Shown one piece after another: positions 61,763-64,000 of a DNA stretch of 64,000 nucleotides (the stretch's first letter is position 1; every line of letters starts with the position of its first letter). The stretch comes from Streptantibioticus cattleyicolor NRRL 8057 = DSM 46488 (GTDB lineage Bacteria; Actinomycetota; Actinomycetes; Streptomycetales; Streptomycetaceae): NCBI RefSeq assembly GCF_000240165.1, contig NC_017585.1, positions 1,240,001 to 1,304,000 on the forward strand. Reading direction: 5' to 3'. A model generated the notes under the pieces. That model had not been told where the DNA came from and searched no databases. It was given only the letters and a program-made list of their open reading frames with translations. The translations under genes and the position numbers were made by a program.

Positions 61763-62443
61763 ATGAAGGAAGAGATCCGGGAGTGGCTGTTGACCGTCGA
61801 GGAGTTCGAAGAGTTCTACGCCCAGACGGTCGCTCGTCTCACGGGACAGCTGTACGTCATGCTCGGCGACCTGCACGAGGCGCAGGACGTCGTGCAGGAA
61901 GCGTTCGTCAGGGGCTGGAGCCGGCGACGCCGCCTCCAGCGGGACGGCCAGCCCGAGGCGTGGATCCGTACCGTCGCCTGGCGGCTCGCGGTGAGCCGGT
62001 GGCGGTTCCGGCGGCGCACGGCTGACGCCTGGAAGCGCAGCGGTGCACCGCCGCTCCACGTCGAGGCGCCCGGCCCGGAACGGGTGGCGCTGGTGGACGC
62101 GTTGCGCGGACTCCCCGCCCAGCAGCGCCGCACGCTCACCCTGCACTACCTGTGCGACCTCACCGTCGAGCAGATCGCCGGTGAGACGGGCCTGTCCGCC
62201 AGCACCGTCAAGACACACCTGGCCCGCGGACGGACCGCGCTCGCCGACCGCCTGCACGACCCGCGCATCGAGGAGGCCCCCCGATGTCTGAGCCCCAGGA
62301 TCCCCTGCGGTCCCTGTTCCACCAGGCCGGCGCCGTGGGGCAGGCGCGCGCCGCCGCGCCACCGGTGGCACGGATCGCCGCCCGCGGACGTCGGGCGTAC
62401 CGCCGCCGGATGGCCGTGCTGGCGGCGGGTGCCTGCCTGGTGA
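61763..62443 (+). CDS. ECF sigma factor with over-long C-terminus
   Basis: 226 residues from ATG 61763 (a TTG at 61790 after GGGAG is an alternative). Region 2: YVMLGDLHEAQDVVQEAFVRGW near residue 32 and AWIRTVAWRLAVSRW; region 4: LRGLPAQQRRTLTLHYLCDLT near 114 and SASTVKTHLARGRTAL. A typical SigE-like factor would end at about residue 173 (HDPRIEEAP). Instead the frame stays open another 53 codons, overlapping the next gene by 160 bases. This tail is Arg/Pro/Trp-rich and probably not native. No membrane anti-sigma is certain. Confidence 0.85.
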   Translation: MKEEIREWLLTVEEFEEFYAQTVARLTGQLYVMLGDLHEAQDVVQEAFVRGWSRRRRLQRDGQPEAWIRTVAWRLAVSRWRFRRRTADAWKRSGAPPLHVEAPGPERVALVDALRGLPAQQRRTLTLHYLCDLTVEQIAGETGLSASTVKTHLARGRTALADRLHDPRIEEAPRCLSPRIPCGPCSTRPAPWGRRAPPRHRWHGSPPADVGRTAAGWPCWRRVPAW

Positions 62444-62694
62444 TCGCCGCCGGCGGCACCGCCGTGGCCGCCTTGCTGCCGGGGCGCCCTGTGACCGTCG
62501 CCCCGGCCGGCCCCCCGTCCCTCCGCCTCGGCCCCTCCTCGACCAGCCCGCCGCCGATGCGGGACCTCCCGTTGCCCGGCCGGACCACCCTCGGCGCCCC
62601 CACGATGCCGAGCGGGGGATCCCTCGAATCGACATATCCGCCCACCACGCAGCCCCCCAGCTATCCGACCCGCACCTCCCCCTCCTCGCCCTGA
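62284..62694 (+). CDS. Single-pass membrane protein, possible anti-sigma partner
   Basis: 136 residues from ATG 62284, after GAGGAGG 9 bases upstream. Cytoplasmic N-terminus (DPLRSLFHQAGAVGQARAAA), a membrane helix near residue 43-64 (MAVLAAGACLVIAAGGTAVA), and a Pro/Ser/Thr-rich outer part of 70 residues. The place and layout match many anti-sigma partners of actinomycete ECF factors; a zinc HxxxCxxC motif is absent. Confidence 0.75.
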   Translation: MSEPQDPLRSLFHQAGAVGQARAAAPPVARIAARGRRAYRRRMAVLAAGACLVIAAGGTAVAALLPGRPVTVAPAGPPSLRLGPSSTSPPPMRDLPLPGRTTLGAPTMPSGGSLESTYPPTTQPPSYPTRTSPSSP

Positions 62695-62760
62695 TCCGTT
62701 CCGCACCGCCACCGTGCCTGCCCGGACATCCGCCCGCGCCCGAAAGATCCGTCCACACCC

Positions 62761-63993
62761 ATGCCTTCCTCCGAGCTGCGTCACCGTCCGCCCGAGTCGG
62801 CGAGACCCTCCGCACAGCATCCGCCGCCCCGGCCCCGCATCGCCCTCGCGGGACGCCTCGCCGCCCGCCTCGACCCGGCCGACCGCGCGGTGCTGGGGCT
62901 GTATCTGCTCACCCGGATATCCATCTGGGTCACCGCGTACGGCGTCCGTTACCTCTTCCCCGGCGACGCCGACTCCCACCGCGCCACCTCCCTCCTCGCC
63001 CCCTTCCAGCAGTGGGACTGGGAGCACTATCTGCACATCGCGCGGGACGGCTACTTCCCCGCGCGGACCGGCCCGTGGCTGCCCGGCTGGGACAACCGCG
63101 AAGCGTTCTTCCCCGGCTTCCCCTTCCTGCTGCGTGCCGTGCACACCGTCGTCCCGGACTGGACCGCGGCCGGGCTGCTGATCTCCCTGGTCGCCGGGGC
63201 CGTCGCCGTCCTGGCGTTGGCCCGGATCGCCCGGCTCCACCTGCCCGGCACCGACGCGGGCCGGCGCGCCGTGCTGTTCTTCCTCCTCTCGCCGTGCGCG
63301 ATCTTCCTGGCCGTCGGCTACACCGAGGCGCTCTTCCTCGCGTTCGGGCTGCCCGCCTGGCTCGCGGCCCAGCGGTACAAGTGGGCCCTCGCGGCCACGC
63401 TCACGGCGCTCGCCACCACCGTGCGCGTCAGCGGGCTCTTCGTCGCCGCCGCCATCGCCGTGCACTTCCTCGTCACCGCCCGCGCCCGCGCGCACTGGCG
63501 TCCGCTGCCATGGCTGGCGCTGCCCGCCGTCCCCGCGGCGCTCTACAGCTGGTACCTGCACGCGCACACCGGCGACTGGATGGCCTGGAAACATGCCCAG
63601 GAACGCGGGTGGTACCGCACCTTCCACACCCCTTGGGACGCCTGGGCCAACACCTGGCGCGCCGCCTTCGAGGGCTCCCAGGCCACCGGGTACGCCATCA
63701 TGTTCCGCGCCGAACTCCTCGCGGCGCTCGTCGGACTCCTCCTGCTCGTCGTCCTGCTGCGGCGGCGCCGCTGGGCCGAGGCCGTCTACATCGCCGTCAG
63801 CATGTGGGCACTGACCACCTCCTACTGGTTCATGTCCATCCCGCGCGCCACCCTGCTGTGGTGGCCGCTGTGGATCGGCCTCGCTGCCTGGAGCCTGCGC
63901 AGACCCCAGGTCAAGGCCGTCTACCTCTGCCTCGCCGCCCCCCTGACGACCGTCGTCGCCGTCACCTTCCTGTCGGGACGGTGGGCCGGCTGA
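62761..63993 (+). CDS. PIG-V-type membrane mannosyltransferase
   Basis: 410 residues, about eight to ten membrane helices. PIG-V/GPI mannosyltransferase II features: WDWEHYLHIARDGYF near residue 80, FFPGFPFLLRAVHTV near 112, SPCAIFLAVGYTEALFLAFG near 178 and TVRVSGLFVAAAIA near 220. In actinobacteria such proteins transfer mannose from polyprenyl phosphate onto cell-envelope or secreted molecules. Follows the ECF sigma/anti-sigma pair by 66 bases on the same strand; it ends 7 bases before the window. Confidence 0.88.
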   Translation: MPSSELRHRPPESARPSAQHPPPRPRIALAGRLAARLDPADRAVLGLYLLTRISIWVTAYGVRYLFPGDADSHRATSLLAPFQQWDWEHYLHIARDGYFPARTGPWLPGWDNREAFFPGFPFLLRAVHTVVPDWTAAGLLISLVAGAVAVLALARIARLHLPGTDAGRRAVLFFLLSPCAIFLAVGYTEALFLAFGLPAWLAAQRYKWALAATLTALATTVRVSGLFVAAAIAVHFLVTARARAHWRPLPWLALPAVPAALYSWYLHAHTGDWMAWKHAQERGWYRTFHTPWDAWANTWRAAFEGSQATGYAIMFRAELLAALVGLLLLVVLLRRRRWAEAVYIAVSMWALTTSYWFMSIPRATLLWWPLWIGLAAWSLRRPQVKAVYLCLAAPLTTVVAVTFLSGRWAG

Positions 63994-64000
63994 CGTCGGG

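Overview
The window is very GC-rich, uses high-GC third codon positions throughout, and carries several hallmarks of Streptomyces or a close actinomycete: a conservon (cvn) operon, an ECF41 sigma factor paired with a carboxymuconolactone decarboxylase, a SigB-type stress sigma factor, a DasR-like box in front of a chitinase, frequent GTG/TTG starts and many 4-base ATGA/GTGA gene overlaps. It looks like a chromosomal stretch. I saw no tRNA, rRNA, CRISPR array, transposase or integrase.

1-11.5 kb: an uptake [NiFe]-hydrogenase cluster of the high-affinity group 1h type. Maturation genes (hypX, an endopeptidase, hypA, hypB) precede a conserved protein of unknown function, a hemerythrin and the small and large subunits; a NifU-like protein, a DUF5947-like protein and two very small proteins follow. 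The small subunit has Asp where a proximal-cluster Cys is normally found, and hypX suggests CO-ligand synthesis in air. A second hemerythrin lies at the left edge. 11.5-16.2 kb: a fasciclin lipoprotein, then cytochrome oxidase subunits I and IV and a cytochrome b gene without their usual partner subunits, then a coupled pair of tiny zinc-ribbon ORFs.

16.2-31.6 kb: acyltransferase-P450 pair; ECF41 sigma factor and its CMD target with a textbook ECF41 promoter; DUF6228-like gene; EamA exporter divergent from a MocR regulator; then a conservon (cvnA-D) with a CYP157-like P450, a second P450 and an enoyl-CoA hydratase. Divergent from the conservon is a 127-residue protein that reads as a profilin, a family normally regarded as eukaryotic. 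A SpoIIE-type phosphatase follows.

31.8-50.4 kb: UvrA-like ATPase, FUSC exporter-like protein, SigB-type sigma factor with a likely autoregulated promoter, two very small membrane proteins, a YihY protein whose tail runs antisense to one of them, HtpG, cold-shock protein, a small ABC ATPase/GT87 pair behind three phased GTATAC repeats, a beta-lactamase-fold hydrolase, an AraC regulator, a secreted GH18 chitinase, and a MerR regulator on a 19-bp-spacer promoter.

50.7-61.7 kb: after a second SpoIIE-type phosphatase comes what I infer to be a complete sugar-utilisation locus: secreted GH114 endo-alpha-1,4-polygalactosaminidase, class II (tagatose/fructose-bisphosphate type) aldolase and SIS-domain deaminase/isomerase on the minus strand; divergent binding protein, two permeases, PfkB kinase and GH4 glycosidase on the plus strand; and a DeoR regulator. 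The parts fit capture and catabolism of galactosamine polymers. The window ends with an ECF sigma factor, a possible anti-sigma partner and a PIG-V-type mannosyltransferase.
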